From Bathymodiolus brooksi (taxonomy: Eukaryota; Mollusca; Bivalvia; Mytilida; Modiolidae), in contig OY804576.1 in NCBI GenBank assembly GCA_963680875.1, positions 75,521,668-75,585,667 on the forward strand: DNA of 64,000 nt. The letters are read 5' to 3'. This document shows, piece by piece, positions 46,625 to 59,200 of the stretch (position 1 is the stretch's first letter; each line of letters begins with the position of its first letter). Made by a program: the position numbers and the translations under genes. The notes beneath the pieces are model-generated. The model made no database searches and was not told the DNA's origin. It saw only the letters and a program-made list of their open reading frames with translations.

Positions 46625-47290
46625 AGTGAAGGACACTATTATATACTCAGATAAAATTAACTTCAAACTTGTTTGAGCATTTCTTACATGACATTTGTAA
46701 AGTCTACCCACTTGATGATTAAAATGCGAACATATTTGTATATGTTTATGATTTATGTATTAAATATTGGCACTATTACATTCTATTATATTGCTAATTT
46801 AACCTGTATAGCAACATGGCCAAAATATACCATTTTTGGATGGGGGTGCCATATGGAACTCTTTGGTAAAAGGCAAGAGCGCTTGTAGTATCACGTAGTG
46901 TCTGTAACTTTTTCACCTTCAACGGTAATCTATTCTTGCAAAATGCTCTACCAAGTGGAACAAAACTCGGCAGAGATGATCCTTGTGAAGAAGATATTAA
47001 GATTTGTACAAAAGAAGTTAACCCTCCATGGGGAGGACCAAGTAGGGGTTTAAAAGTGAGGAAATAAAAAGTAAATCTTAAAAAATGTTAAATAAATCTA
47101 AGCTTCACCAGGTGAGTCTCTAGATAATCTCTTTACTAGATTGTACTTAAATGGTCTTGTGTTCACCTTTACAATGCTGCAATATTTCTTGGGAAATTGA
47201 GTAATAATCATGAACAATGATTATAGAATGTACATGCATCAATTTTTCATAAAAGAACACAAAAAGGAGACGTCATTTCTACAAAAGGAT

Positions 47291-47652
47291 ATAAGTATTA
47301 AATTGTGAGCTGTGGCTCGCACGAATTATCTTAAATTTTGTAGAAACACAATATTCTGTATTCTCTCTGTTCAGTCGTCATATATATTGTTATTTATGCG
47401 ACGCCATTTTTACTATTAATTTTGAATAAAGCTCCATGCATTGCCATTGTTAGTCTTTTAATATTTTAATATAAGTATTAAATTGTGAGCTGTGTCTCGC
47501 ACGAACTATCTTAAATTTTGTAGAAACACAATATTCTGTATTCTCTGTGTTCAGTCGTCATATATATTGTTATTTATGAGAGACCCCATTTTTACTATTA
47601 ATTTTGAATAAAGCTCCATGCATTGCCATTATTAGTCTTTTAATATTTTAAA
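47291..47652. repeat. 181-bp tandem duplication
   Basis: Two near-identical units starting AAGTATTAAATTGTGAGCTG and sharing TTTTGAATAAAGCTCCATGC, so each contains an AATAAA motif. Units differ by a few substitutions. Confidence 0.9.
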
Positions 47653-47812
47653 GACGATTTCTTTTACAATCCTGATTGATGTATACCAGGTCATACTTGA
47701 GGGTAGTTTTATATTTTACTTAATAGAATAAATGTTAAATGTAAATTTGTACCTAACAAACAACAATACGCAATACATGTAAATATATCTTCTCACGAAA
47801 CATACCAGTAAA

Positions 47813-47964
47813 TACAGTGAAGCATGTTTAAACCGAATCCTGTATAAACCGAATTTTTAATAAAGTCCTAATGTAGGAAATCTTTGTTAAGTTAACTTGT
47901 ATAAACAGAACACCTGTCTGTTACAAACAATGAAGTTGGTTCAATTTAGACAGGTTTCACTGTA
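47813..47964. mobile_element. TACAGTGAAACC-type MITE, second copy
   Basis: Ends TACAGTGAAGC and GGTTTCACTGTA. The shared interior includes TGTAGGAAAT and ACCTGTCTGTTACAAAC. Confidence 0.78.
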
Positions 47965-48339
47965 TTTAAGGAAAAGCATTTTGATGCAGAAAATCTTTGA
48001 AGATACAATGGTTACATTATTAATAGTGTAGTAGCTATAGGAATGTTGTAATTAATTGAGATTTTTTTTTTCAATATTAACACAGCATATCAGTAATTTA
48101 TTTGATTGAGTTACTGTGAATTCATTTTCATTTATTGAATATTGATTTTTGTGGGTTTTTATCTGAAAGCATATTAAATAACAAGAGATTTAAATTGCCA
48201 GTATCAAAACAATGATTTTAAAATGTCAACGAACTGATCAGTTTTTGCAAATCAACGAAAATAAATGAAACCAGTATTCTGCCTAAAAAATCGATAAAAT
48301 ATATAGCACTTTGTTCTAGTATGTCAATGCACACAAAAT

Positions 48340-48500
48340 AGGTCAAACCTGCACATGTGGTCACCTCTATTAAGCAGTCTCCTGTATTTAAAGGCCAAGT
48401 TTTTCTTGTCGTCATAGAAAATTTCATATGAATTAAACCTCTTATAAAGCCTCTTTTTCTTTGTATCAAAGGTGACCTCTTAATACAGGTTTGATTGTAT
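48340..48500. mobile_element. TACAGTCAAACCTG-type MITE, third copy
   Basis: GGTCAAACCTGCACATGTGG to AATACAGGTTTGATTGTA, with TCATAGAAAATTTCATATGA inside, as in the 43960-44275 copy. Confidence 0.7.
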
Positions 48501-48794
48501 GTATGTTTTTTTATTTGATATTATTGTTAATTTGTTATAATTATATATTTCCACTTTTTTTTTAATGTTATTTGCACCTTTTCTGTGATAAATAAAAGTC
48601 ACATTTAAATCATGAAATTTCCAAGTTATTTTTTCAACATTATATTTTTTTTCTGACCTGGTAGTATTTATTGGTGTCCTTCCCTCTTCATTAATTTGTT
48701 CAAATTTAGATTTGTCGTCTGCAAAACCGCTAAGCCAAATAAAAACAGACAGGAATAATCCCAAGAGGATATTCAGATTTTTACAGATTATTAT

Positions 48795-49110
48795 TCAATG
48801 CCAAATGAGTAATTTTTCAGCTATATAATGACGAGAACATGTTACATTTGATGAGATGATGATGTCCATTTTGTGCTAGACCTAACAGGGTTAGTTGTAT
48901 TTTTATAGTGCTAGCTCACCGAAACAAACCAGTGGGTAGACATGTTGCCCCACATTATTCCGAGCCAGCCAGTCTTTGCTCTTACTCCTCAATGCCGATA
49001 GAAGCAACAAATACCAACTTTTACAGTTTTAAGTTTGCACTAGAGTTCCAGACCAGGGATCAAAACCATGATCTACCACATTCGTGGCATATACACCACC
49101 CATGCAGTTC
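48795..49110 (-). mobile_element. SINE type B
   Basis: Minus orientation: ATGCCAAATGAGTAATTTTT (tail), GAGCCAGCCAGTCTTTGCTC (body), ATCAAAACCATGATCTACCA (head). Confidence 0.8.
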
Positions 49111-49654
49111 GTTTAGACAAATACAAGCTCACATGGTTTCTCAAGTCCCACCACGTAGATGCATATACATTGTTTCTACCGCTCAATTTCTTGCAGACAA
49201 ATCAATATACACGTTTATTTAAGACAATTTCAGGAGCTGTGAAACCTTCCGGGGCACCTGGTCTGACTACCAAGTTATATGTGGAAGTTAATTATGTTAC
49301 TTTATTACTGAATGTCTTTGTATTACAATGTACAACTGTGTTATCTGAATATACAGCTGTCTCAATTCAATCCAATTAAACTGTATTGTCCACTTTTTCT
49401 TAATTCAGTAAAAATTAAGCTTCGATTGCAGCAGACTTGATTGAAAAACACAACTTGCAAGCATTTAATGAAAAAATATATTGCATCACGACTTGAATGT
49501 TACCAAACCAAAATTGTCTGCTCAATTAGCAGGACAGCAATTTATTCAACCAAACTGGCACATTATTTTTTGACTATCTGTCTCTTATATTGCATGCTCA
49601 GCAACAAGTTACCATTTATCAAAGCCTACGTATTGGTTTGAGCGATCAATTGTT

Positions 49655-49960
49655 GATCAACATCAAATTAGCAATTTTTCACTAACATTCGATGAGATCA
49701 TGTACGCTTTGCACTAGACCAACCGCTTAGTGGGATTCTTATAGTGCTGGCTCACTGTAACAGCAGTCTGCGGGTAGACATGTAGTTCCACTCAGACACA
49801 TTATCCTGATTCCGAGCCAACCCGTCTTTGCTCTTACTCCACAATGCCATGTGCTTAGAAGGGAAGCAACGAATACCAACTTTATAGGTTTTAGTTTGAA
49901 CTCGAGTTCCAGCTCATATTCTAGGCAAGCATACTACCATTACACCATCGGTGCAGTCAA
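49655..49960 (-). mobile_element. SINE type B
   Basis: Minus orientation: AATTAGCAATTTTTCACTAA (tail), CCGAGCCAACCCGTCTTTGC (body), CATACTACCATTACACCATC (A-box end of head). It lies about 130 bp downstream of the eEF1G stop. Confidence 0.8.
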
Positions 49961-50088
49961 CAAAAATACAGTATATTGGAACAAAATAAAACATATCACA
50001 TCTTTATAAGATCTTTCTTTTACTCCTCCTTGATCACATCAACCTTTGCTTTTATAAATACTTTAATAAATAGTTTATTAGTTTTATT

Positions 50089-50241
50089 TCACTTGAAGAT
50101 CTTTCCTTGATTAAATTTTTTGCCATCAAAATCTCCTTCCCAAGCGAAATATTCTTGCACCATTTTCTTAGTTTCTGGACTGGTTGGATCTAATTTTTTC
50201 CAATCATAAGATTCATAGTCTATCTGCCAGTCAGGAGACAA
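50089..50241 (-). CDS. EEF1G: eEF1G terminal exon
   Basis: Fifty codons plus TGA encode [19 protein letters not shown] and the invariant C-terminus FNQGKIFK. An AATAAA sequence begins immediately after the stop. It is probably too close to serve as the poly(A) signal, and the real cleavage site was not identified. Confidence 0.97.
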   Translation of the reverse strand: MSPDWQIDYESYDWKKLDPTSPETKKMVQEYFAWEGDFDGKKFNQGKIFK

Positions 50242-53200
50242 CTGAAACACAAGAAATTAAACAATGTAAAAGATACTTTGTCTTTGTTCTCTAATAATAA
50301 TATACAATGTGAGAAATATTTGAAGCGTGACGTCATGTTTGTATTAAATCGTACAACTCTATCATTGCAAACACAAGTGGGTCTTGTGACCATTATATGT
50401 AAACATTGAATTTGACTTTTTAAATATAAGGCATTAACCAAAAACTTTATGTAGTCCCTGTTTTTCTTTTCTGTCTTTTTTGTTGTTGAAAATATTAAAT
50501 CCATTATTTTATTTGAGGGTAGAATAGCATATACATGTATATGATTATAAAATGAATCTCGTGGTAGTTAATATAACCTTCAATGTTCATTTGTAAGAGT
50601 TGAAATTTACATAGGATGTTTCATACCAAATGTCTACATTTTCACAAACAATATTTTGCATTATTTGTTTTTTTCATAAAATTTCTTTTACAGCCTAAAT
50701 TTTGAACACTATGATCTCTATTTCCAAAACTTGAATCGTCATATAAAAATGAAGCTTCTAAATTATCCTTGTATCTCAGCGAAAAAATACACACCTCAAA
50801 TGCCAACTGTGGTCCACGCCAAAACCATAAACCAGATATACTATTATTATTATCTTCACCAAATACACACATACTGCCAAAGGCATTCTTCCTCAGTTTT
50901 TCAATTCGTTGGAAAAATCCTGTGAATGAATCATACACAAATCAATTCACTTAGTACATATGAATAAAACATGACGTGTAGGTCTCTAAAAAAATTTTTT
51001 TTTTTTAATGGTGTCTAAAATCATAACAGATGTTTTCCTGCATCTATCACAGAGTTCAAGAAATTCGTCAGTCCTTTCCGATATGAACAGCAAAATTTGG
51101 GCAGATTTTGCTATGTACCGACACAAGATTGGTTTTTTGCATTAGAAAATTAATCAGGACCGACATTTTTTCTACTAGGATCAACAAACCCTGAACTCTG
51201 TTACATGTGGTTGGCAGTTTTGATTTCCAATCCACACAAACTTAATAAAGACACATTTATAATTCATTTAAAATACAGTTTGGGTTTAATCAATCTTGGG
51301 AGCCGTCGTGGCCGTGATCGTATGGTTGTTGGATTTACCTGTGCAATCAAGTGTCTAACACCACAAACGTTGCGAGCTTGAATCCCGCTCATGGCGAGGA
51401 GTACTCAATACAACATTATGTGATAAAAGATTGTTAGCGACTTACGGCCGGTCGGTGGTTTTCTCCGGTTTCCTCCACCAATAAAACAGCCACGAGTCGA
51501 ACATTGAAACATGGTCACATAGGACAGGAATTTGATATAAAAAAAAGGGTTAGGGTGGTGGTATTTAAATGCAACTTTCAACAATATTTCAGATATATCA
51601 TTGCGGTCAGTTGGTGAAGGAAACTGGAGTATCCTGAGAAAACCTGCTGCAAGTCACTGACAAACTTCATCACATAATGTAGTATCGAGTACACATGGCC
51701 CGAGTGGGATTCGAACTCGCAACGTTAGTGGTGATAGGCACTGATTGCATACTACCATATGATCATGACAGCCCCTGCTAAATAGAGGTCTAATTAATAT
51801 GAAATGCACTGTGAAAGGGATTTAAAATTAACATCACATAATACAAGTTGTTGGTTAATAAGAGGTGGCCACTAAAGCAGGTTTGATTTTATCTTCTAAT
51901 TATCTTCAGATTTGTGATCCATAATACCAACTTTGTTGAGGACCATCCAGAGGAATATTCTTGCCCAGTTTTGCTTCATATGGTTTAGTGGTTCCTTTAG
52001 ATCAGTAGTACGCAAGAAGCTATTGTGCATATTACAATGCAGGTACAAACACATTGAAACCCTCGTAGAAGGTTATACACTAAACTCTTTAACATGTGAC
52101 ATGATAAAAAAGTTCAACATCATATTTAAATTATTGGATGAATGTATCAAACAGTCTACACGCTAACCCACTTGCCCAAAGTAAAACTGGATTCGAATAA
52201 GTAAAAATTATGAAAGAATTTGTTTTAATAAATAGATTTTCTCTCTCTCCAAATTTGGCTTTCGGGCAAGTAGGTGAAAAAAATTAATGCAAAGCAGGGC
52301 TCACCACACTTGCAAACTAGTATTACTGTGAGCACAGCTCACTAAGATATACCCCCACTCCCCACATCTGTCCAACCTATTTCCATAACCAAAACATTAC
52401 TGATTGTTCCGACCAAAAATGAAAGGGACCCTCCTCTCTTCACCGGTAAGCTGCTGATAAATTTCAAAACATTCTGTGAAACACTACTCAAGTTATCATA
52501 CGACATAGCGTAAAAATCCTATTTTCCATCATATCAAGTCCAATAATTCTGGAACGGTAAAAGTGAAAATCGTCAAAAATGAAAGGGATCCTCCTCTCTT
52601 CACCGGTAAGCTGCTAATAAAATTTCAAAACATTCTGAGAAACACTACTCATGTTATCATACGACATAGGGTAAACATCCTATTTTCCGTCATATCAAGT
52701 CCAATAACTCTGGAACGGCAAAAGTGAAAAATCGTCAAAAAAGAAAGGGATCCTCCTCTCTTCACCAGTAAACAGCTGATCAAATTTTAAAAGATTCTAA
52801 GAAACACAACTCAAATTATCGTACAACATAGGATTTATCTACAGACGGACGGACATGGTGAAACCAGTATACCCCCTACAACTTCGTTGCGGGGGGTATA
52901 AAAACAGCGAGACTTGACTTCTCCCTCAGACAACATGAGGGAGAAGTGAAGGCATGACGGAGACTTCCAACAACTTCATAGAGACATGCTTCCGCAAAAA
53001 TGTGTTGTTTCTTCTCATCATTTCAAGAAAAAATGCATTTGAAGTACGACTTTGCTAATATCTTGTTAATATCCTTCATATTTAACCTTAAATTCATGTT
53101 TTGTACTTGTATTATTATTTGTCGATTTTAAATTTTATTCGTTTCGCATTGAAATCTATAAAATACATATTACATCAAAATGTGAGTTCCTTCCCCTTGT

Positions 53201-56200
53201 TTCAAATAAAATGTGGCGATGTTTAAGAGTTGACAAGCTGATTGTTTACCTTTAAAAAAGCTACAAATAACTCATGTGTTAAAATAATAAAAAAATATAA
53301 CAATCCAACAACACATTTGGTACAGGAAGCATCTGTTTCAATATTTTTCTTATTTAGGATTTGATTTTCAACTGGAATTTTGTCTGACTACAAATTTAGA
53401 AATTTTCCGTGATTTTTTGTCTTAACATGTTAAATTTTCTTTATTGCTTGAATAAAACCTTTTTCTCTCATTCTTATGTATTTTCACATTGATTACAATT
53501 GCTTAGTCAATCAGCTTTACCATAAAATGCAGATTATTTGCAAGAAAGGAGCGATTTGCAAAAAGAAACAAGGCGACTTTAATTTCGCTTTAGAGTCGAG
53601 GGAGGGCGACTTCTGCTGATATAGGGCGAGAATTTCTCCCACTTCGCCTGGTTTGGGGAGCCCTGTGCAAAGACTGACAAAACTTACCTCCAATTAAATT
53701 GCAGGTCATAAAAATCCTTTTTAATTCTGAATTGTACTTGTAGTTACAATACCAAATAGAATAATTGTCTTTCTCAAAATTTTTCCAGAAATATGGCAAG
53801 GCTTCTTTTAATGTGTCTTTATTGGAATATTCTCTTTTAAATTCATCCATATTGAAATTCCTGGGGAAAATAAAAACAAGAATTAAATTACAGAACCTAT
53901 ATGACATATCATACAGTAATATTCAACACTGCCATCAATCACACCCCTGCCCTATTGTAGTCAATTGTATAATACTCAACTTATTGCTCAGAATAAAACT
54001 AGTGCTACTATGTGCTTAATTACACCTTATGTAAGAATCCTGGATTTTGATTTTGGTTAACAGCCGGTGTATTTTTCGTGTATTTTCATTTTTAGGAGTA
54101 ATTTCGTTCATTTTACCACTGCCGGAGTATTTGCATGAGGATTTAACTTTTTTTCCCTCTGTGCCGTGGTATTTGCGAAAACTTATTTCACTTTTTTACC
54201 CTCGCATGCCTCAAAACTGCCAAATTCATTCAGAATATTTCTTCTTAACCTTTATACGTAAGGTAACGTGATTAATCAAATTTTAAGCATGGAAGTGTTC
54301 CGATATAAACGTAAAACAGTTAAAAAATGTCAGACGACAACAGCACGGCTGCTGAAACAAACAATAACAAGAGGCTCAGGTGAGCCTGTATCGCTCACCT
54401 GAAATAAATAAGCCCTCTTAAGAATGTCTGCATGCTGAATACATCCAAGTTTTACTATTCAAATCCCATAGGGTTCTACAATGTATGTTAAAACTATGTC
54501 TGCTCATGGCAGTCATCTTGGATGGAGGCAGGGGTTAAAAAATCTTGGACCACCTCACTAGCCCAGGGCTAGCATACTCCCAAATATTACTAGCCCGAAT
54601 CTATGAACCACTAGTCCTGGTCAATACCGTGATTTCATGAATCCGACTTGCAGACTTGAACCCTTGTACAACATGTACAATGTATATTAGTTTAACTATC
54701 TTTCTTTTCAGATCTGGTATTGCGTTTTATTTTCACTTACTTTCCACAGTTCAGATCACTGTAAGGCCAAACCGGAAATAGTCGTTCCCGGTTCCGAAAT
54801 CGGATTCCGGTATTTCATTTTCGAAATTTCCGGTAAGCCGTCATTTGTTGAAGCTGTGTTTAATGACGAGTTACGCAGTTTTTCTACCTTCTTTGCTCTC
54901 AATTTCGACAAAAAGCTAGCGGTTGAATAAATAAAATATTGCTGCTGATTAAACAACATATAACATATATGAATATAAGTAGATACGCAAATATTGACAA
55001 GTTTGTCAATATCCAATATATTTTTTTACTAGCCCGTCGGGCATACAGCTGATTATTTCAGCTAGCCCAAATGTGGAAATTACTAGCCCTGGGCTAGTGG
55101 ATTTCTTAACCCCTGGGAGGTCGTGGTCACCGGACACAATTTTGAAAGTATACTACCCAAGGACCATCCATGCCATGTTTGCTTTAAATTGACTTACTGG
55201 TTTCAGAGGAGAAGACTTTTAAACATTTTTTCCATAGGGTCCTATGTTAAAATTAAGTCGAGTCATGGCGGCCATCTTGAATTTCCGACCAGCAAACGAT
55301 TCACAAGTTTAGTACAGGACCACCCAATGATCATTCCTGCAAAGTCACAATTCAATTGGCTTAGTGGTTTCTAACAAGAAGATTTTTAAAATTTCGACCA
55401 ATCAGAACACATTATGGGCCCTGGCAGCCATGTTGGATTTCCGATCAGCACCAAAAACAAAAATCTTGTATATGACCATCCAATGAACATTTCTGCCAAG
55501 TTTGGTTCAAATCTGTTTTGTGGTTTCAGAAAAAAAGATGAAAATGTGAAATTCCCATAGGGTCCAATGTTAAACTAAGTCGAGTCATGGTGGCCATCTT
55601 GAATTTCCGATCGGCAAACGATTCATAAGTTTAGTACAGGACCACCCAATGATCATTCCTGCAAAGTCACAATTCAATTGGCTTAGTGGTTTCTAACAAG
55701 AAGATTTTTAAAATTTCGACCAATCAGAACACATTATGGGCCCTGGCAGCCATGTTGGATTTCCGATCAGCGCCAAAAACAAGAAGATTTTTTAAATTTC
55801 AGCCAATGAGAACACATTATGGACCCTGGCAGCCATGTTGGATTTCAAATCAGCACCAAAAACACAAATCTGGTAGAGGGCCATCCAATGACCATTTCTG
55901 GCAAGTTTGGTTGAAATCTGTTCAGCGGTTTCAGAGAAGAAGATATAAATGTGAAAAGCTAACGGACGGACGCTTACCCATGACAAAAGCTCACATGGCC
56001 TATGGCCAGGTGAGCTAAAAACAGAATATTCCTGAAAACGACAATCAAAAGGTATTTTAGCCAGTGTTCTAAATAATATTCGGTGTAATTAAACAGATAT
56101 ATCATATTGGGAGGGGTATTTGCGAAAAATACCAGTCTTGAGACTAAATTTCCCACGACCATCGCAAATACCCCTCCCAAACATGATATATCTGTTGAAT

Positions 56201-59200
56201 ATTCTGTCAACACTGTTTAGTGGTTGAGGCAGACAAACGTTCTCAGTGAAAATCACTGCCTTGTAAAATATAATTGTAGAGTTTTCACTACATATTCATT
56301 GGTTGAGCATGTTGCTTTGTGCAAGCTGTATCGTGCCAATCAGGTTTAGTAGTGAATCAAGCAATCATAGAGCAACAGTAAATAAAAATCAATTAGACTG
56401 AGAATTTCACATAGTTCTTGTACATGTATTTCAAGTGAAATGATCAAAGAAATCAAAAATCCTTCATCCCAAATGATCAAATCCTGGTTGCTGTGGTCTT
56501 TACGACAATCTTTAAAGTTGTTTATATTCGACGGTTTAGTGACGAGATTAATAATCCTGGCATTACATGACTTTATTTTGGACAACTTCTAATTAAGATA
56601 TTGACATAAAATATGCAGAACAATTTTTCATTTCATGCATATTTCCTTTCTTGAAATAATTGTGAAAAATTAAAGGGAAAAAAACCCCAACTGAAACAAA
56701 CTCTGACATTCAATGCCATATTATGGTTTTTTTTAAGAATTAATTTACCCTTTTGGAAATGGTAAAAATGGATCTTTTTGCTCCTTCTCTTTAGGCATGT
56801 CATCATCTTCTTCGTCATCATCCTTCAAAAATAAAACAAATTTTATAATCAAATATGTATGAAACAATCAGATTTTGTTTTGTAGTGAATATTTATATAT
56901 TAAGTAAAATATGCAATCCACTGTAAAATTCTGTACTCAGTTGTGAATACTACATACACTCAAACAAATCATCTGTTTTTTTCCTGCTATATTATGGATA
57001 ATGGGCACTATTTTTCAGACTTCACTTAAAACGAACAAAATTGTGACTTTAATTCTAGTTATGCATGTTTTTTCCTGTTGTAGAGTTTTGTTTTTATGTG
57101 CAGTATTAAGTCCCTTTTATAAGGCCACCCCTTCTGCCATGAAAAGGTGGCCTTATCACAGGGAGACAATTTACAAGTTTTCTTCTATCTCAGTGCAGCT
57201 GAAATCTGGCCTGATAAGAGAAGGGGCCTTTGGTGAGACGGGGGACTACTGTACCATATCCGATAGTTGCCTTTATTAATTAATAATAAAATAAACAAAT
57301 ATGATAAATTGATTTACCAGCAGTACTGACTGATTTATTTCATTTCATAAGTTACAGTTATGATGTCGTTACTCTGTTCGTGGAAAAGTTTAATCTTTCC
57401 CAATTAAAACAGATATAACAATTTTTATTCCTTCAGTTCTTACACATTTGCCATCTTTAACAAACAAACATGCCTTTGATGAAGGATATGGTCAAAGAAT
57501 GACATTCATTATACAAAATCCAAGAGATTTTTCTGGATTGGCAAAGGGCCCCAGATTCAGAAATATTCCTATATGAACATAAGCTCTTTAAATGACAGAA
57601 CTATAAAGTGCACACTGACTTAATTCTAAAAATAATATTAAAAAAATGTCAAAAATTACTTCATTCAGTGGCACGAGTTCATTCTAGTTTATGTCATCAG
57701 TTAGTATGCAATGTTAAGAGTTCTTCCTTTAGAGAACAATCTGTCAATGTCTAGTTGAGGGTTATACAGTGTTTTAACTACAAATTTTCATAGAGGGATT
57801 TTAGAATTATAGACGGAGAGAAAATTCGGCAAAGAGTCAGAAGGCCCCCAGTGGGTTCAGTGTAAAGTCCTGATAAGGGTGGAGGTGGAAGCACCCCAGC
57901 CAATTTTTGATTTGATGAATTTTGACTTGCTTTTGAGGGGGTTTCCTAACTTTAAAATTGTTTCTTTTTGCTTAAATTTACAAGGACTAACTTTGAGAAA
58001 AAGAAAAACGTAATAAACCTTTTTTATCAGACAGGTATACAGAATTTTCAGGATCTTCTTGACCATTGAACAATTTTTCATTGAGAATAATTTCTCAAGA
58101 TTAACAACCATCAGTCATTGTTATTTCTGAGAAATTTAAAGATGTTACATGGTTCTGCAATTTTTCAGGTCAAAGATAAATGTACAAGTTTGGTAGGCAG
58201 TAGAAATAAACTTGATCATTCAGAAAAGAAATTTGGACTTTCCATATGATTATGTACTATTGAAAATAAAGATTTAATAATATTGGTGTTTGCATAATTT
58301 CCTTGACATAGTATGAAATTATATCAACATTCAGATTCTGTGCAGTTTTTGAATAATTAAAATAGCATCATTATGAATTTCTTATCTTAAATAATCATAT
58401 GACACAAACAAATGTAAATGCACATTTAAAGAATATACTTGTTAATTTGCTAGCCTTTTCTATATTCTTACTGTAATTTCTCTCTTAAGATTTTGAAATA
58501 AAATATGCATTTAACTTTTTTAATAACAGAAAAGAACTTTCAAAGGTAAGTAATATTCAAGAATATGATTGTTAATGTAACCACAAATCAGTATCAATAC
58601 AAAATGAAGAATGAAAGTTGTCAAAGACTCGTACATTTCAATAAACTTTTATTTTGTTGAAAATATACAATCACAAATGACCAAACCCCCATAAAATATT
58701 TTAATGGAGAACTCAAGCATGTGCTTCAGAAGGGGATAGACAGTTCCTTATATTCATAGTCATAGACATCTGCAGATAGTCTATAGTTTGACAGACTAGA
58801 TACTTGTTCATGTTAATGCCTATACATGTATATCCCATGTCCTCAAACAGAAAATCAAAATAATTACATACAGGGAACTCTTGAAAATGACTAGGGACAT
58901 CCAATATTTGCAATATCATTAGTGATATTCGAGTCAGAACTTTAAAAGAAACGTGGCATCTTACTGGCCCAGTCTCCAAAATGAACATTTGAATTTACTG
59001 ATCCGAATCAAACTCCTGCAATTTATTTTATATAGTTCTAAATAAAAACTGAAAATATTTTAATAGTGGTCTGAACAATTAAACTAAGTTTTATTGGTCT
59101 ACTCTTGGGCTGGTGCTCATCGTATTCGGTAGGGTAAACCTTCGGTAGTATCCCCCTTTTTCCATACCGATACAACTTTACAAGATCAGACCCTGCTTAC

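Larger units (their letters stand above)
46014..46863. mobile_element. 850-bp TIR element carrying a tRNA-like sequence and a short ORF
   Basis: Left end AGAGTTCCATATGGCACCCC and right end its inverse (GGGGTGCCATATGGAACTCT). GGTAA occurs near both junctions, a possible target duplication. Inside are a tRNA-like block on the minus strand (46268-46346) and a 40-codon ORF (46502-46624). Confidence 0.75.
42991..50088. other. Intergenic between convergent ADPGK and eEF1G
   Basis: The two genes converge here. The space holds the 43036 tandem element, several MITEs, the 850-bp TIR element, the 181-bp duplication and two SINE type B copies. No additional gene is convincing. Poly(A) sites for either gene were not fixed. 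Confidence 0.65.
54360..56025. repeat. Composite AGGTGAGC-bounded tandem repeat
   Basis: Begins AGAGGCTCAGGTGAGCCTGT and ends CCTATGGCCAGGTGAGCTAA. Internal units share CCAATCAGAACACATTATGG, GGCAGCCATGTTGGATTTCC and GGACCACCCAATGATCATTC. Interrupted by the TIR element at 54526-55113. Confidence 0.85.
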
